This document shows, piece after piece, positions 40,443-51,064 of a DNA stretch of 64,000 nucleotides. The notes beneath the pieces are model-generated. The model made no database searches and had not been told where the DNA came from. It saw only the letters and a list, made by a program, of their open reading frames with translations. Positions within the stretch are counted from its first letter, which is position 1, and every line of letters starts with the position of its first letter. Source of the stretch: an uncultured Spirochaetaceae bacterium (GTDB lineage: Bacteria > Spirochaetota > Spirochaetia > Treponematales > Treponemataceae); contig CADANN010000003.1 in assembly GCA_902789325.1 (NCBI GenBank), positions 19,529-83,528 of the forward strand. The letters are read 5' to 3'. The position numbers and the translations under genes are program-made.

Positions 40443-42272
40443 CTATTTTTTGTTTTTAGAATTCTTTTTCTTTTTTTTATCTGATTTCTTTGATTTTTTG
40501 ATTTTGCGTTCGCTTGGAATGTAATCCCATTCTTCAAAAATGAACCATGCATAAACACAACAGAGAACAAAAATCACAATGCACAGATAAGGAAGCCAGT
40601 TTCCAAAGCGTGCGTAAGTAGTCATTTTGTGCTCATAGACTGGAACATCATAAACAATAGATGATTCTTCAAACAGTGGCTGATCTGCAATTACTTTTCC
40701 AGCCGGATCTACCACTACAGAATAACCTGCGTTAGCCGAACGAATAAGAGTTGTACGGTATTCAATTGCCCTGTAAGAAGCAATGACAAAATGTTGAATT
40801 TCGCTTGAACGTTTGAGAGACCAGGAATCATCAGTTATATTTACAAAAAGCTCGCAGCCGTTGAGGAAAAGTGGGCGCATAATATCTGTAAAAGCATCAT
40901 CAAAGCAGATTGGAGTTGAAAGCCTTACCGTATATGGTGTTTTTTCTTCAAGCTTTTGCTGCATATAATCTTTATTCAAATCTATATCTTTTACAGCAGG
41001 CAGCTTAAAGTTTTCGGTTACGCGGCATGGAACATCAAAATAAACATACTGGTCACCTGGAGTCCAGCCTGCAGAAATACCTACAACTTTTTCCATAAAA
41101 GCATGAATTGCGGGAACTTCCATAAATGGCAGGGCTTCTGCAAAAGGAACAAGATGATTTTTTGCATAGTAGCCGCGGTAATGTCCATCTTCATCAAAAA
41201 GAAGGGCAGAATTATAATATTCTCTGCGAGAGACTTTTTTCCCATTTTGCATAAATTTTCGGGAGCGGGTTACTGAGCCTCCAAAAATACAAGGCACTTT
41301 TATGTCTTTTACAAATTCTACAAGAGGTTTTTCTGGCGGGAACCAGGTGTAATAGTTTTCTCCACCCGGGAAGTTTTTATGCAGACAGCCTTCGCTCCAT
41401 ATTACAAGGTCTGCTTTTCTATCCTGCATTTTCAGTTCATCTATTTTTTCTTGGGTGAGTCTTTGAGAAACCAGAATAGATTTTTCATCTGAATCTTCAT
41501 CCCATGGATTACTGTTCTGCTGTACTAAAATTGCGGTAAGCTCTTTTATAGGCTTTCGTACTATATCATACTGAACAAGTCCGTGAAAAAGCATAAGGGC
41601 AAGAAGCATTCCCAGCAGTTTTGCCATTTGAACTGTCTGGCAGTATTTTGTTTTCTGGAGACTGTAATTCCCGTAATAAAGCATAAGGAATTCTGCAGCT
41701 ATTGCATTAAACATTATGATTACAAAAGTAATGCCGTAAGTACCGGTAACAGAAGCTGTCTGCATTAAAAGCGGCCATTTGTACATTGCAGAAGAAACAG
41801 TTCCCCATGGGTAGCCTAAAAATCCTGATGATTTAGCCCATTCATAAAGAGTGTATATTGCTGCAAAATATAATATGCGGAAAACCGGTGACTGAAAAAT
41901 CTGAAGCTTTAATGAGTTTTCATTCAGCTTATTTTGAGAACCGCTGGAATAATAAGGCAGAAAAAAATATAAACCGAAAGCGCCACCTATACAGGCTGTA
42001 CCTAATGCAGATGCTCCAAGTGTAAAAATTGCAAAATCCTTAAAATATGCCAGCCAGAAACTTGAAACTAAATGAGTTGTAAGCGTTTGTAAAAAGAAGG
42101 CAAAAAAGGCCAGCTTAAAATCTTTTATTTTATTAAAAATCAGATATAACGGAATAAATGAAATTAAAGTAAAGACAGGACACCCAAAAAGGTAGAATTC
42201 GTTTGGAATTGCCGCTGAAAGCATAAAACCTGAGAAAACCGAAGAAAAAATAACTTGTAAAATCAATTCCAT
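40443..42272 (-). CDS. lnt: Apolipoprotein N-acyltransferase
   Basis: Lnt adds the third acyl chain to lipoproteins, consistent with the many lipoproteins in this window. The 609-aa protein is longer than E. coli Lnt (512 aa). The first 240 residues have the usual set of membrane helices (such as LSAAIPNEFYLFGCPVF). The periplasmic CN-hydrolase domain has the catalytic triad: Glu in LVIWSEGCLHKN, Lys in YYAKNHLVPFAEALPF and Cys in LSTPICFDDAFTD. A final membrane helix and a Lys-rich tail (KKSKKSDKKKKKN) end it. The gene lies alone on the minus strand between nrdR and the GHMP-kinase gene. Confidence 0.94.
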   Translation of the reverse strand: MELILQVIFSSVFSGFMLSAAIPNEFYLFGCPVFTLISFIPLYLIFNKIKDFKLAFFAFFLQTLTTHLVSSFWLAYFKDFAIFTLGASALGTACIGGAFGLYFFLPYYSSGSQNKLNENSLKLQIFQSPVFRILYFAAIYTLYEWAKSSGFLGYPWGTVSSAMYKWPLLMQTASVTGTYGITFVIIMFNAIAAEFLMLYYGNYSLQKTKYCQTVQMAKLLGMLLALMLFHGLVQYDIVRKPIKELTAILVQQNSNPWDEDSDEKSILVSQRLTQEKIDELKMQDRKADLVIWSEGCLHKNFPGGENYYTWFPPEKPLVEFVKDIKVPCIFGGSVTRSRKFMQNGKKVSRREYYNSALLFDEDGHYRGYYAKNHLVPFAEALPFMEVPAIHAFMEKVVGISAGWTPGDQYVYFDVPCRVTENFKLPAVKDIDLNKDYMQQKLEEKTPYTVRLSTPICFDDAFTDIMRPLFLNGCELFVNITDDSWSLKRSSEIQHFVIASYRAIEYRTTLIRSANAGYSVVVDPAGKVIADQPLFEESSIVYDVPVYEHKMTTYARFGNWLPYLCIVIFVLCCVYAWFIFEEWDYIPSERKIKKSKKSDKKKKKNSKNKK

Positions 42273-42350
42273 TATATTATTATTTTAACAATATACATTG
42301 AAAAATTTCAAGGTAAAATAGGGTAATTAATAAAGAGGGGGATCCAATAA

Positions 42351-43532
42351 ATGAAAGCAGTAAATGATGCACACGAATTGGAATACGGTGGAAAACCCGA
42401 CATCGTAGCAAAAGCACCGGGACGTTTTCATCTCATAGGTGAGCATTCCTGGTTTTTCAAAGATAAGACAATGTCAATGGCAGTAAATCTGCCTATATAT
42501 GTTGCCGTTTCAAAACGTGATGATACTTCGATAAAGTTTTATTTTCATCAGCTTAATGAACGAAAGAAAGCAAGCCTAACATCCTTAAAGATGAAAAAGG
42601 AAGACCGGTGGGCAAATGCGGTAAAAGCGATTGTCTATGGTTTTACGTCTGGTGGCTTTACGCTTGGGGGAATGAATATCACGATTTACAGTGAAACACT
42701 TCCTTCTGCGGGATTCGGTATCACTACGGCGGTAAAGGCTGCTGCGGCAGTCGCAATCAAATCGCTCTTCGAACTAAACTGTTCGGATATGGAGCTTCTT
42801 CAAGTCATAGAGCGCGGTAACAGACGCTTCCTTCAAAATAACAACTACATTGCAGATAACTTTGCAGCACTTTTTTCCAAGAAAAATAATATAATCATTA
42901 CAGATCACTTCAAAAACACATGGGACTATGTTCCTTTTAATTTCGAAGATAAAAAGGTTCTTCTGGTTGATACCAAGGTTCCACGAGTAACTGTATGGAA
43001 CGAAGAAACTCTGCATGAGCCACAGTATGCGCTTATTATGGGAGACCTTCGTGAACGAAAGCCAAATATTTATGGTGGCTGGCGTTATATAGACGATGTA
43101 ACTGATATAAACCTGCAGCTTTCAGTTGTTAGTGAAGATGTACGCCGTAAGCTCCTTTCAGTTTTGTATGAGCATAATGATATTCTTGCTGCTCGCGAAG
43201 GAATTGAAAAAGGTGACTTCTTTAAGTTTGCCCGTGCTGTAAATCACAGCCATGAAACTATGCGCGATATGTTTAATATTTCGTGTCCGGAAATTGACTG
43301 GATTTTGAAACGCGTAAATGAGCTGGAACCTAACCTGGACTTTGTGCGTAACCCTGTAACCTGTGGTCGTATCACCGGAAAAGGTTTTGGACGCTGTCTT
43401 TATGCTATCATGCGCGAAGGCGATATGGATAACTTTAAAGCTAAGATTGCAGAGTTTGAAAAGATATTCGGTTTCCATCCTGATGTATATGAAGTTGAAC
43501 CGGCAGACGGTGCTTCTATCGTAAAGGATTAG
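42351..43532 (+). CDS. GHMP-family kinase, galactokinase-like
   Basis: GHMP kinases phosphorylate sugars or isoprenoid alcohols with ATP. The 393-aa protein has the N-terminal KAPGRFHLIGEHSWFFKDK, very like the galactokinase signature PGRVNLIGEH. Its ATP-binding motif is weak: PSAGFGITTAVKAAAAVA instead of the usual P-x3-G-L-S-S-S. NYIADNFAALFSKK may correspond to the catalytic-Asp motif GIMDQF. The C-terminal motif (NPVTCGRITGKGFGRCLYAI) is present. Substrate and activity are uncertain. AGAGGGGG precedes ATG 42351, and it lies 3 bp before surE, so both are probably transcribed together. Confidence 0.78.
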   Translation: MKAVNDAHELEYGGKPDIVAKAPGRFHLIGEHSWFFKDKTMSMAVNLPIYVAVSKRDDTSIKFYFHQLNERKKASLTSLKMKKEDRWANAVKAIVYGFTSGGFTLGGMNITIYSETLPSAGFGITTAVKAAAAVAIKSLFELNCSDMELLQVIERGNRRFLQNNNYIADNFAALFSKKNNIIITDHFKNTWDYVPFNFEDKKVLLVDTKVPRVTVWNEETLHEPQYALIMGDLRERKPNIYGGWRYIDDVTDINLQLSVVSEDVRRKLLSVLYEHNDILAAREGIEKGDFFKFARAVNHSHETMRDMFNISCPEIDWILKRVNELEPNLDFVRNPVTCGRITGKGFGRCLYAIMREGDMDNFKAKIAEFEKIFGFHPDVYEVEPADGASIVKD

Positions 43533-43535
43533 CCA

Positions 43536-44300
43536 ATGAATATCCTGCTTACAAATGATGATGGTATACAGGCTAAGGGATTAAATATACTGGCGGAACG
43601 GCTGGAAAAAGACGGTCACAATGTTTATGTAGTTGCTCCAGATTCTAACCGTTCTGCAGTTTCACATCATATAACTATGTGGAATACCAATACACTAAAA
43701 AAGACTGGAGATAACAGATGGGCATGTTCAGGTTATCCTTCTGACTGTGTATGTGTAGGCCTTGAAAGCGACCTTTTTGATTTTAAGTTTGATGTTGTGA
43801 TTTCTGGAATCAATCAGGGAGCAAATATGGGAACCGATATTGTGTATTCGGGAACCTGCGGGGCTGCACGTCAGGCTGTATTGAACGGAGTGCCTGGAAT
43901 TGCGCTTAGTGTAGATCCTTTAATCTGGTCTGATGAAAATCTTAAAAATATGAAATATGAAGCTCTGGCAGATTTTGCTGCTAAAAATCTTGAAGAGCTT
44001 ATAAAACTTGCAAATACTGATGTACCGCGTATTTTTGTAAATGTAAACGGTGCTTCACGAGATTCGTACCTGGGCGTAAAATATTGTAAATCTTTATGTA
44101 TTCGCGATTATGGTGATAAGCTTAAGATTGTTGATAATAACGGTATAACAGAAGCACACTTTGTGCCGGGCGGAGCTATACCTCGGGAAGATAAAACCTG
44201 CGATGCATACGTTGTAAAAGATGGATATATAGCAGTTTCTCGTGTATATGCAGAGCCTTTAGCTGCAGAAATAGTGGACGGTATGCCATTTAAGTTGTAA
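43536..44300 (+). CDS. surE: 5'/3'-nucleotidase SurE
   Basis: SurE is a metal-dependent nucleoside 5'/3'-monophosphate phosphatase, found in many stress-survival operons. The 254-aa protein starts MNILLTNDDGIQAKGLNILA with the DD metal motif, then VVAPDSNRSAVSHHIT and SGINQGANMGTDIVYSGTCG, all family signatures. It lies 3 bp after the GHMP kinase and 31 bp before the TPR gene. Length is normal for bacteria. Confidence 0.95.
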   Translation: MNILLTNDDGIQAKGLNILAERLEKDGHNVYVVAPDSNRSAVSHHITMWNTNTLKKTGDNRWACSGYPSDCVCVGLESDLFDFKFDVVISGINQGANMGTDIVYSGTCGAARQAVLNGVPGIALSVDPLIWSDENLKNMKYEALADFAAKNLEELIKLANTDVPRIFVNVNGASRDSYLGVKYCKSLCIRDYGDKLKIVDNNGITEAHFVPGGAIPREDKTCDAYVVKDGYIAVSRVYAEPLAAEIVDGMPFKL

Positions 44301-44331
44301 AATAGTATAGATAAATAAAAGGGTGGGGAAA

Positions 44332-45015
44332 TTGCAGAACAATACGATTTTAGATGAAGGGAAAATCCTTTATTCTCAGAAAAAATATAAGAAGGCATTG
44401 GCTTTCTTTCTGGCTCTTCCATCAGATTCCACAGCAGATAAATTAGAGGTCTCTTATTATCTTGGGCTTTGCTATACCAAGCTGGAACGATATGATGATG
44501 CCCTTTTATTTCTTGAACAGGTAGTTACTTCAGGTGGAAACTTTGAACGTGTTTTACAGTGTCGATTCCTTCTTGCTGTAATTTATGCACTTTCGGGGCG
44601 TAAGCGTCTTGCAGATTTTGAATTGAATAAGCTTTTGGATACTGGCTATATGACTGCTTCAGTAAATGCGGCTCTGGCTTTTATTGCCTGGGAGCAGAAT
44701 GATACAGAACGTTGCCTGAACTATTACGAGCAGTCTCTCAGAAAAGATCCTGATAATGTATCTTCGCTTAACGGACTTGGTTATGTACTGGCCTGTCAGG
44801 AAAAGGATCTAACACGCGCACTTTCTCTTTGTAAGCAGGCTGTAAAATCAGCTCCAAAGTCTGCGGCATGTCTTGATTCTCTTGGCTGGGTATATTACAA
44901 GCTTGGTTTATATAAGGATGCCATGCAATATCTACAGCAGGCAGAACTTCTGGACACTACTAATGTTGAGATAGCTGAGCATATAAAATCAGTAAGACTG
45001 AAGGCGGGCCACTAG
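44332..45015 (+). CDS. TPR-repeat protein
   Basis: A 227-aa protein of tetratricopeptide repeats: ALAFFLALPSDSTADKLEVS, YLGLCYTKLERYDDALLFLE, YYEQSLRKDPDNVSSLNGLG and LDSLGWVYYKLGLYKDAMQY are clear units. There is no signal peptide or membrane helix, so it is likely cytoplasmic and acts in protein-protein binding. I prefer the TTG start at 44332 over GTG at 44323, because AAGGGTGG then precedes it as ribosome site. The next gene, an NHL-repeat protein with its own TPRs, starts 3 bp later, so the pair may act together. Confidence 0.75.
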   Translation: MQNNTILDEGKILYSQKKYKKALAFFLALPSDSTADKLEVSYYLGLCYTKLERYDDALLFLEQVVTSGGNFERVLQCRFLLAVIYALSGRKRLADFELNKLLDTGYMTASVNAALAFIAWEQNDTERCLNYYEQSLRKDPDNVSSLNGLGYVLACQEKDLTRALSLCKQAVKSAPKSAACLDSLGWVYYKLGLYKDAMQYLQQAELLDTTNVEIAEHIKSVRLKAGH

Positions 45016-45018
45016 CAG

Positions 45019-47097
45019 ATGAAAAAGATAACCGCAATTATTTTTTCAGCCGTTTTCGCAGCAGGTGCAATTTTTGCACAGGTAACAACCGATGATGCAG
45101 GCTTGCGTGTGCCTGAAGACAGAATAAGAACAGGTAACGAAGGCTTTGCTTCAGAAGAATTCCGCCGTGGTGTGCAGGCTTATTACAAGGGGGCCTTTAA
45201 TGAAGCTATTGTCCAGTTTGAAAAAGCTCTTGCATATCTGCCAGATGATAACCTGATTCTGGATTGGCTTGGCAAGGCATATTATAAGGCTGGACTTGAA
45301 GGTTCTGCTTTAAGTTACTGGAACAATGCAAAAGAAAACGGTTATGGTGGACTTTTACTCGAAAATAAAATAGAGATTGTACGAGAACGCCGTGTAACCG
45401 GAGACTCTACAGATAAGCTTATGCGCTTTTCAGAAGCAGGAGCATTTCCTGGAGAGTTTCAGGGAAATATGATTTTCAGCGGACCTGTTGCCGTTCAGCC
45501 GAATTACGACGGAACAATGTGGGTTGCCGCTTATAATACAAATGAGCTTGTTTTATTAAATCAGAACGGAAAGGTTGTAGACCGTGTTGAAGGTCCTGTA
45601 AACGGATTTGACAGACCAAGTGATATTCTGCGACTTCATGACGGAAAGCTTCTTGTCAGTGAGCATGCGGGAGATCGTCTTGCACTTTTGAATTCTAACG
45701 CACGCTTTGAACGTTATATCGGAACCAAAGGCCGTGGAGTTGGTCAGGTTGTTGGTCCACTTTATCTTGCACAGGATTATCTTGAACGCATTTATGTTAC
45801 AGACTATGGTAACCGCCGTGTAGATGTTTTTGACAAGGATGGAGAACCTGTATTCTTCTTTGGGGGAACAAACGGAGATTTTGCGGGGCTTAAGGGGCCA
45901 ACTGGAATTGCCGTTACGGACGAGCGGGTTTTTGTAGCAGATGATCAGAAAGGCTGTATTTACGAGTTTGACAGAGCCGGTAACTTTATTCGTGAGCTTG
46001 TTGAAGCAGATACATTTAAAAAGCCTGAATCTCTTAAATACTGGAACGGAAGTCTTATTGTATGTGATTCTAACCGTGTCGTTTCTGTAGATGCAGATTC
46101 TGGTGCCCTCTTTGAATATGTAAAGGTTGGAAACGCTCCTGCTCGTGTTACTGCTGCAAATCCGGATGTAAACGGAAACGTAATTGTAACAGACTTTACG
46201 GCAAACGAAGTTTACGTTATGTCTAAGGTGCAGGAACTTGTGGGTGGTCTTTTTGTTCAGATTGAACAGATTGATGCTTCAAAATTCCCGAACGTTACTG
46301 TTGAGCTTCGAGTAGAAAACCGTCATCGTCAGCCGGTTGTTGGTTTGCAGGAAGTAAACTTTTATCTTACAGAAAACATGAGGCCGGTTTCCAAACTCAA
46401 AATGCTTGGTGCTGCTTCTAACAATACTGATGCTGATATAACTGTAATTATTGACCGTTCGATTGATACGACTATATATGGACACGAAATTGAAAGCAGT
46501 GTGCGCGAAGTTGCTTCTTCTATGAATGGTCGTGGAACTCTTAGAATTGTTTCTGCTGGTGCTATTCCTGCTGTTGAATATGTCGGCCGTCCGGATGCAC
46601 TTGGAGACTTTAGCCTCGCAGCACTTAAAACAAAGACTTCTAAGACTGCAGCCTGTGACCTTGCACTTCGACTTGCTTCAAATGATTTAATTAATGCATC
46701 TAAAAAACGAGGCATTGTATTAATTACAGCTGGCAGCAACCATGACGAAGGCTGTTCTCTTACTTTTGAAAAATATAATCTTGCTGAGCTTTCGAGTTAT
46801 ATGAACAATAATTCAATTGCTTTCTCTGTTATTCAACTTGATCAGGGCGCGCTTGATGATGAGCTCTCTTATGTAGTTGATAGCACCACTGGCGACGTTT
46901 ATTATGTATTCCGTCCTCAGGGCTTGGGCGATGTCGTAAAGGATATGATTGAACAGCCGCAGGGAATATACCAGCTGTCTTATGTTTCGGCGATGTCTAC
47001 AAACTTTGGAACAAACTATCTTCCACTTGAAGCAGAAGTATATCTTTTGAACAGAAGCGGCCGCGACGAAACAGGTTATTTTGCGCCTCTACAGTAA
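45019..47097 (+). CDS. Secreted TPR, NHL-propeller and VWA-like protein
   Basis: A 692-aa protein with a signal peptide (MKKITAIIFSAVFAAGAIFA). Residues 45-110 contain two TPR-like units (AYYKGAFNEAIVQFEKALAY). Residues 140-400 contain NHL-type beta-propeller repeats (FDRPSDILRLHDGKLLVSEH, then LKGPTGIAVTDERVFVADDQ). The last 270 residues look like a von Willebrand A-like domain (DADITVIIDRSIDTTIYGHE, then RGIVLITAGSNHDEG). It ought to be periplasmic and probably binds other proteins, with possible metal binding through a partial MIDAS motif. Function unknown. Confidence 0.72.
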   Translation: MKKITAIIFSAVFAAGAIFAQVTTDDAGLRVPEDRIRTGNEGFASEEFRRGVQAYYKGAFNEAIVQFEKALAYLPDDNLILDWLGKAYYKAGLEGSALSYWNNAKENGYGGLLLENKIEIVRERRVTGDSTDKLMRFSEAGAFPGEFQGNMIFSGPVAVQPNYDGTMWVAAYNTNELVLLNQNGKVVDRVEGPVNGFDRPSDILRLHDGKLLVSEHAGDRLALLNSNARFERYIGTKGRGVGQVVGPLYLAQDYLERIYVTDYGNRRVDVFDKDGEPVFFFGGTNGDFAGLKGPTGIAVTDERVFVADDQKGCIYEFDRAGNFIRELVEADTFKKPESLKYWNGSLIVCDSNRVVSVDADSGALFEYVKVGNAPARVTAANPDVNGNVIVTDFTANEVYVMSKVQELVGGLFVQIEQIDASKFPNVTVELRVENRHRQPVVGLQEVNFYLTENMRPVSKLKMLGAASNNTDADITVIIDRSIDTTIYGHEIESSVREVASSMNGRGTLRIVSAGAIPAVEYVGRPDALGDFSLAALKTKTSKTAACDLALRLASNDLINASKKRGIVLITAGSNHDEGCSLTFEKYNLAELSSYMNNNSIAFSVIQLDQGALDDELSYVVDSTTGDVYYVFRPQGLGDVVKDMIEQPQGIYQLSYVSAMSTNFGTNYLPLEAEVYLLNRSGRDETGYFAPLQ

Positions 47098-47116
47098 ACG
47101 ATTTTTCTTTTAGTTA

Positions 47117-50100
47117 TTAGAACTCAACCTTTGCTCCAAGATTAAGAGTAATATTCAGATGGTCTGCCTTCTTTTGATTTAAAAGAAGGCTTGTATCGAG
47201 TCCAGCAAAGAAACTGTAGTATTCCATGAAAGCCACGGAAACTGTGTGTTCATATTCATATTTTTGATAAAGATTTTTTTCTAACTCTCCAATTTCAAAA
47301 GTAAAGCTGTCTTTTCGTGAAATTGAAAAATTACTTTTTCCTGAAGTTGTTTGTGCTGCAGGAATAAATCTGCGGAGCAATTCTGCAAGCAGGCTTTTTT
47401 GTGAAGGCCTTGTATAAGCTACGGAGTCTCGAAGATTCCAGTCTGCTGTATTTTCAATTGAAAAATTAAAAACTTCGGTGAGATTTGATTTTTCTGAAAT
47501 ATATAAGAGCAGTTGTGAAAAGCACTGGATTTTCAGCTTATAGTTTTGTGGATCCTCTGCAGGTAGTTTTAGGATAGCAGAAAGATTTGAAGTAAGCTCT
47601 TCCTGTTTAAACCATAAAAATCTTTTATTAAGGCTGTTGCTTCCAAAATTATTTATAGAATTATTTGTTATTACTGCTTTGAATTGATATAGGTCAGATT
47701 CGGGCAGTGTTTTTTTGAGCTCACGGTTTACAGCAAACGTTATGGCAGATGGTATGTATAAGTCTTTGAGTGAATTATAAAGTGTACGGCGGAAATTTGC
47801 TTCGTACTTTGTGCTGTAGCTGCTGTTTTGTGGCAGGTCTGCTAAAATATGCTGGTTGAACAGTTCGTAAAATGGCAATTGTGTATAGAACCAGAGTCGT
47901 TCATTTTGTAGATTAAAAAGTCTTTGTGTGTCTGTAAGGTAAGTTCCGCCATATTCAGGAGTGTGATTACCACCACCGTTTCTGGAAATTTCAAAACTGA
48001 ATGCTTTTTTGTTTCCTGTAAATGGAATGGAAAGCTTAAGTTGTTCTTTATCTGAATAAAGAAGTCCCGGTGCATTTACATTGTAATTATCAGAAAGTTC
48101 ATAGGTAAGCCTTGGCTTGAGTGTAAAGCCCTTGTTTTCAATAGGGAAAACACCACTAAGAAAGGCTGAATATTGAGTGCTTCGAGCCGAAGCATCTTCT
48201 TTACCTGTAGAAAAGGCGAGGGCTGAAATATCCTGCCAGCCTTGAGTATAAGAATCGTCAGAAGCCTGTGAAGATTGAGATATGTTTTGAGCCGCTATAA
48301 CTTTTGTTCCCATTGAAAATTGTGTAGAACGTATAGGCTGAGTGTAATTCAATTCAAGCGAAGTATTTTGTTTTTCTAAATATGGGGTAGAAGAAGCATT
48401 TGTCTTAATGCTCAACTGAACTGGAAGTTTAATTTTTGTAAAATCCAGAGATATTTCATTTTGCTTTCGAAGCTCGTATGAAGAATAATCTTTCTGGAAA
48501 GTATCTTCCGCGTAGAAAACTCCAAAAAGTTTTCCGTCGGTTTTTATGCTGTGGCCTGCTTCTGTAATTTCAGATGTTTCTGAAGAAAGATTTGCTCCAA
48601 GTTTTATCTGACTGATAGTAATGTCTGCATTTGATTTTGTATTGATAAAAAATTCTGGAGAAGAAAAATTTCCAGTGCTTTGTGTAGATTCTGTATTAAG
48701 GTATAAATTCTTAATTAAATCAAAATTTCCTGCCTGTAAAATTGCACCTTCTTTTTTGTATTCTGCAGCAATATAATTCTTAAAGGTACCGTATGATTTT
48801 GCTTTTTCATAAGATAGTTTAGTTATGAAGATATCATTTTCAAGTATTGAATCTTCAAGCATGAGACGGGAAGGAATTACAGCATTATTTATTTTTAATT
48901 CGTAAGTTTCAGAAGAAAGAGTCGTGTCATCAAATGCAACTGTTTTGTTTTCAAGATCAATCTGGATTGTATGAAGTCCAGAACTTACTGATCCTATTGT
49001 ATTTGTGATAATCGGGTTATCTTTTAAAATCAGACGAAGGGCTGCATTTCCTTTTTGTTTTGTTCCAGAATCTTCGTCTAAAATAATCTGAAGAGGAGCA
49101 CTGTAGTTTTCTTTTACATCAGAAAAATCTAATTGAATATTTATCAGTTTATATGATGAAAAATCAGAAGATGTAAAATATACTGCAATGGCTTTTTCCG
49201 GCATTTCTTTTTCGACTTTTTCAGGATAAAGGGCTTCTTTTAAGTTCTGTTCATAATTATCCCAAATTTTATCCCATGAATATAGCAGAAGACCTTTTGT
49301 GGTGTTTTCATTGAGGACAGAAATATTTGATTTTTCTGTTATTTTTAAACCGTTTTTTTCATATTGAGTTCCAGCGCTTAAGGCTGCGAAGCTGTTTTTT
49401 TGATTATCTGTATAAGAATAATTATCTTTTTGATTTATGCTTTGACGTGCAGTGATTATAATATCAGCATTCCAGCCTGGAACAAGATTAATTTTATAAC
49501 CCGCACCGAGAGCAATTGCACCTGACGAAAAATCAGAGGTTTCTTCCTGCCAGGTAACAAGAAGTTTATCTGTTTGACTAACTGAAGTATTCAGATCAAC
49601 AACACCTGTATTTTCATTATAGGAAATACCTGGTAAAAGAATGCCGTTTTTATAAACTTGTACAGTACCGCCGGCGGCTTTTTTTGAGATATAAATTTCT
49701 TTTATCGGGGTATAGGTTCTTGAAAGAATCTCGAGACTTGTTTTGTTTTTAAGTCCAAGATATATTTCTGGGCAGTCTTCTGCAAAAGGGTAAACGCTGT
49801 TTTCTGTATTCGTATTTATGATTTTTGTTAATAGTTCTTTTTCGTTAAAAAAGTCTTCGTAAAGTGAGGTATAAAAATCTTGTGAAGAGATTGCTTTATA
49901 TTTTGCAATTGTATTGCCTGATTTTCCTGCCAGCACACTAATGTCAGTTTCGTATTTTCCGGTACTGTAAATTCCAGGACATAAAAATGGAGAAAAAACT
50001 TCATCATCCTGAATTATAAGGGCGGCTTTGCCTTCAATTGTAGTTTTTGTTTTGCCTGCATACTTTTCCAGATTATATTTTCCGTTATCTCCAAGCTGGC

Positions 50101-51064
50101 TCTGGATTTTTCCAAGAAAAGTGTCGGGAGTTGAATAACTTCCGGCAGCGGCAATAACCGAATCTACATATCCCGCTGAGCCAAAAGAAACAAGAATCGC
50201 CGGTACTTCGCCCCTGGCATTCTTGCCGCCGCCCGCGTCTTTCGATATAAAAAGCCGGCTCGCAGATGTTACTGCCGCGAACTCATCTTTTGTGAGTTTA
50301 CGATATTTTTTACCACGTTCATCGAGTATCGTTCCGTTTGCGTTTTCAATATAAACAGCATCAATCTGTGTGAGTAAATCTGCTGCCTGTTCCGGGAAGC
50401 GGAATTCTACGCCATATATAAAATCTGCAGGGGAAAGTGTAATGTCAGTTGCCTTGTTCATGCCGTAAAAGGTTGCACTTTTTACATCTGTCATATCATA
50501 GCGGACAAGAAAATCAGCCTGCCATTTTTCGTTTTGTGGTTTGAGCAAAAGACTTGCACCAGGGGCCTGATTGTTTCCGCCCTGTAAGCCATTGCCAAAA
50601 TATTCTGCACTATAGCCGCGGCTCATTGTAACTCCGCGGTTTGCAAGACGAAAATGTCTTATCAGATTGTCGCTTTTATAACCGAGAGCAAATGTATTGT
50701 TTGAAAACTCATCTGCAAAATCAGCTTGAAAATACCATGTATTGTTTAAGGTAAGCAGTGTTGAGAGTTCAACCTCCTGCTTAAACACTGGTAGCTGTGG
50801 CGAAGCTGCAGGAGTAGTGCCGTTTCCAAAGGTAAGATCCAGACCACTTTGAAATTCTGCTTTCCATAACCCCGATGCTGTAAAGTCCACATGATTTTTG
50901 TCGTCCAAATCATAATCAAATAAAGACGAAGGAGTTTCCCGCTCAGGTGTATTTAGCTCCGGGGGATCTTTTATATCCTTAAATTCTTCTGCATCAATTT
51001 TGACCCCACCTGCTCCAATTAAAAGCAGCAATAAAAATGCTTTAAGAGTTCTTGCTTTCTGCAC
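47117..51064 (-). other. Signal peptide plus outer-membrane-like region inside the dinB frame
   Basis: If GTG 51064 is used, the product is about 1315 aa: a basic leader (QKARTLK), a hydrophobic core (AFLLLLLIGAGGVKI) with likely cleavage near DAEEF, then a long beta-rich protein. The last two-thirds have repeated aromatic-hydrophobic alternation and many TSS-, NQ- and K-rich turns. VQVYKNGILLPGISYNENTG resembles segments of SprA-type giant outer-membrane proteins, but only weakly. No good ribosome site stands before the GTG. Confidence 0.55.
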
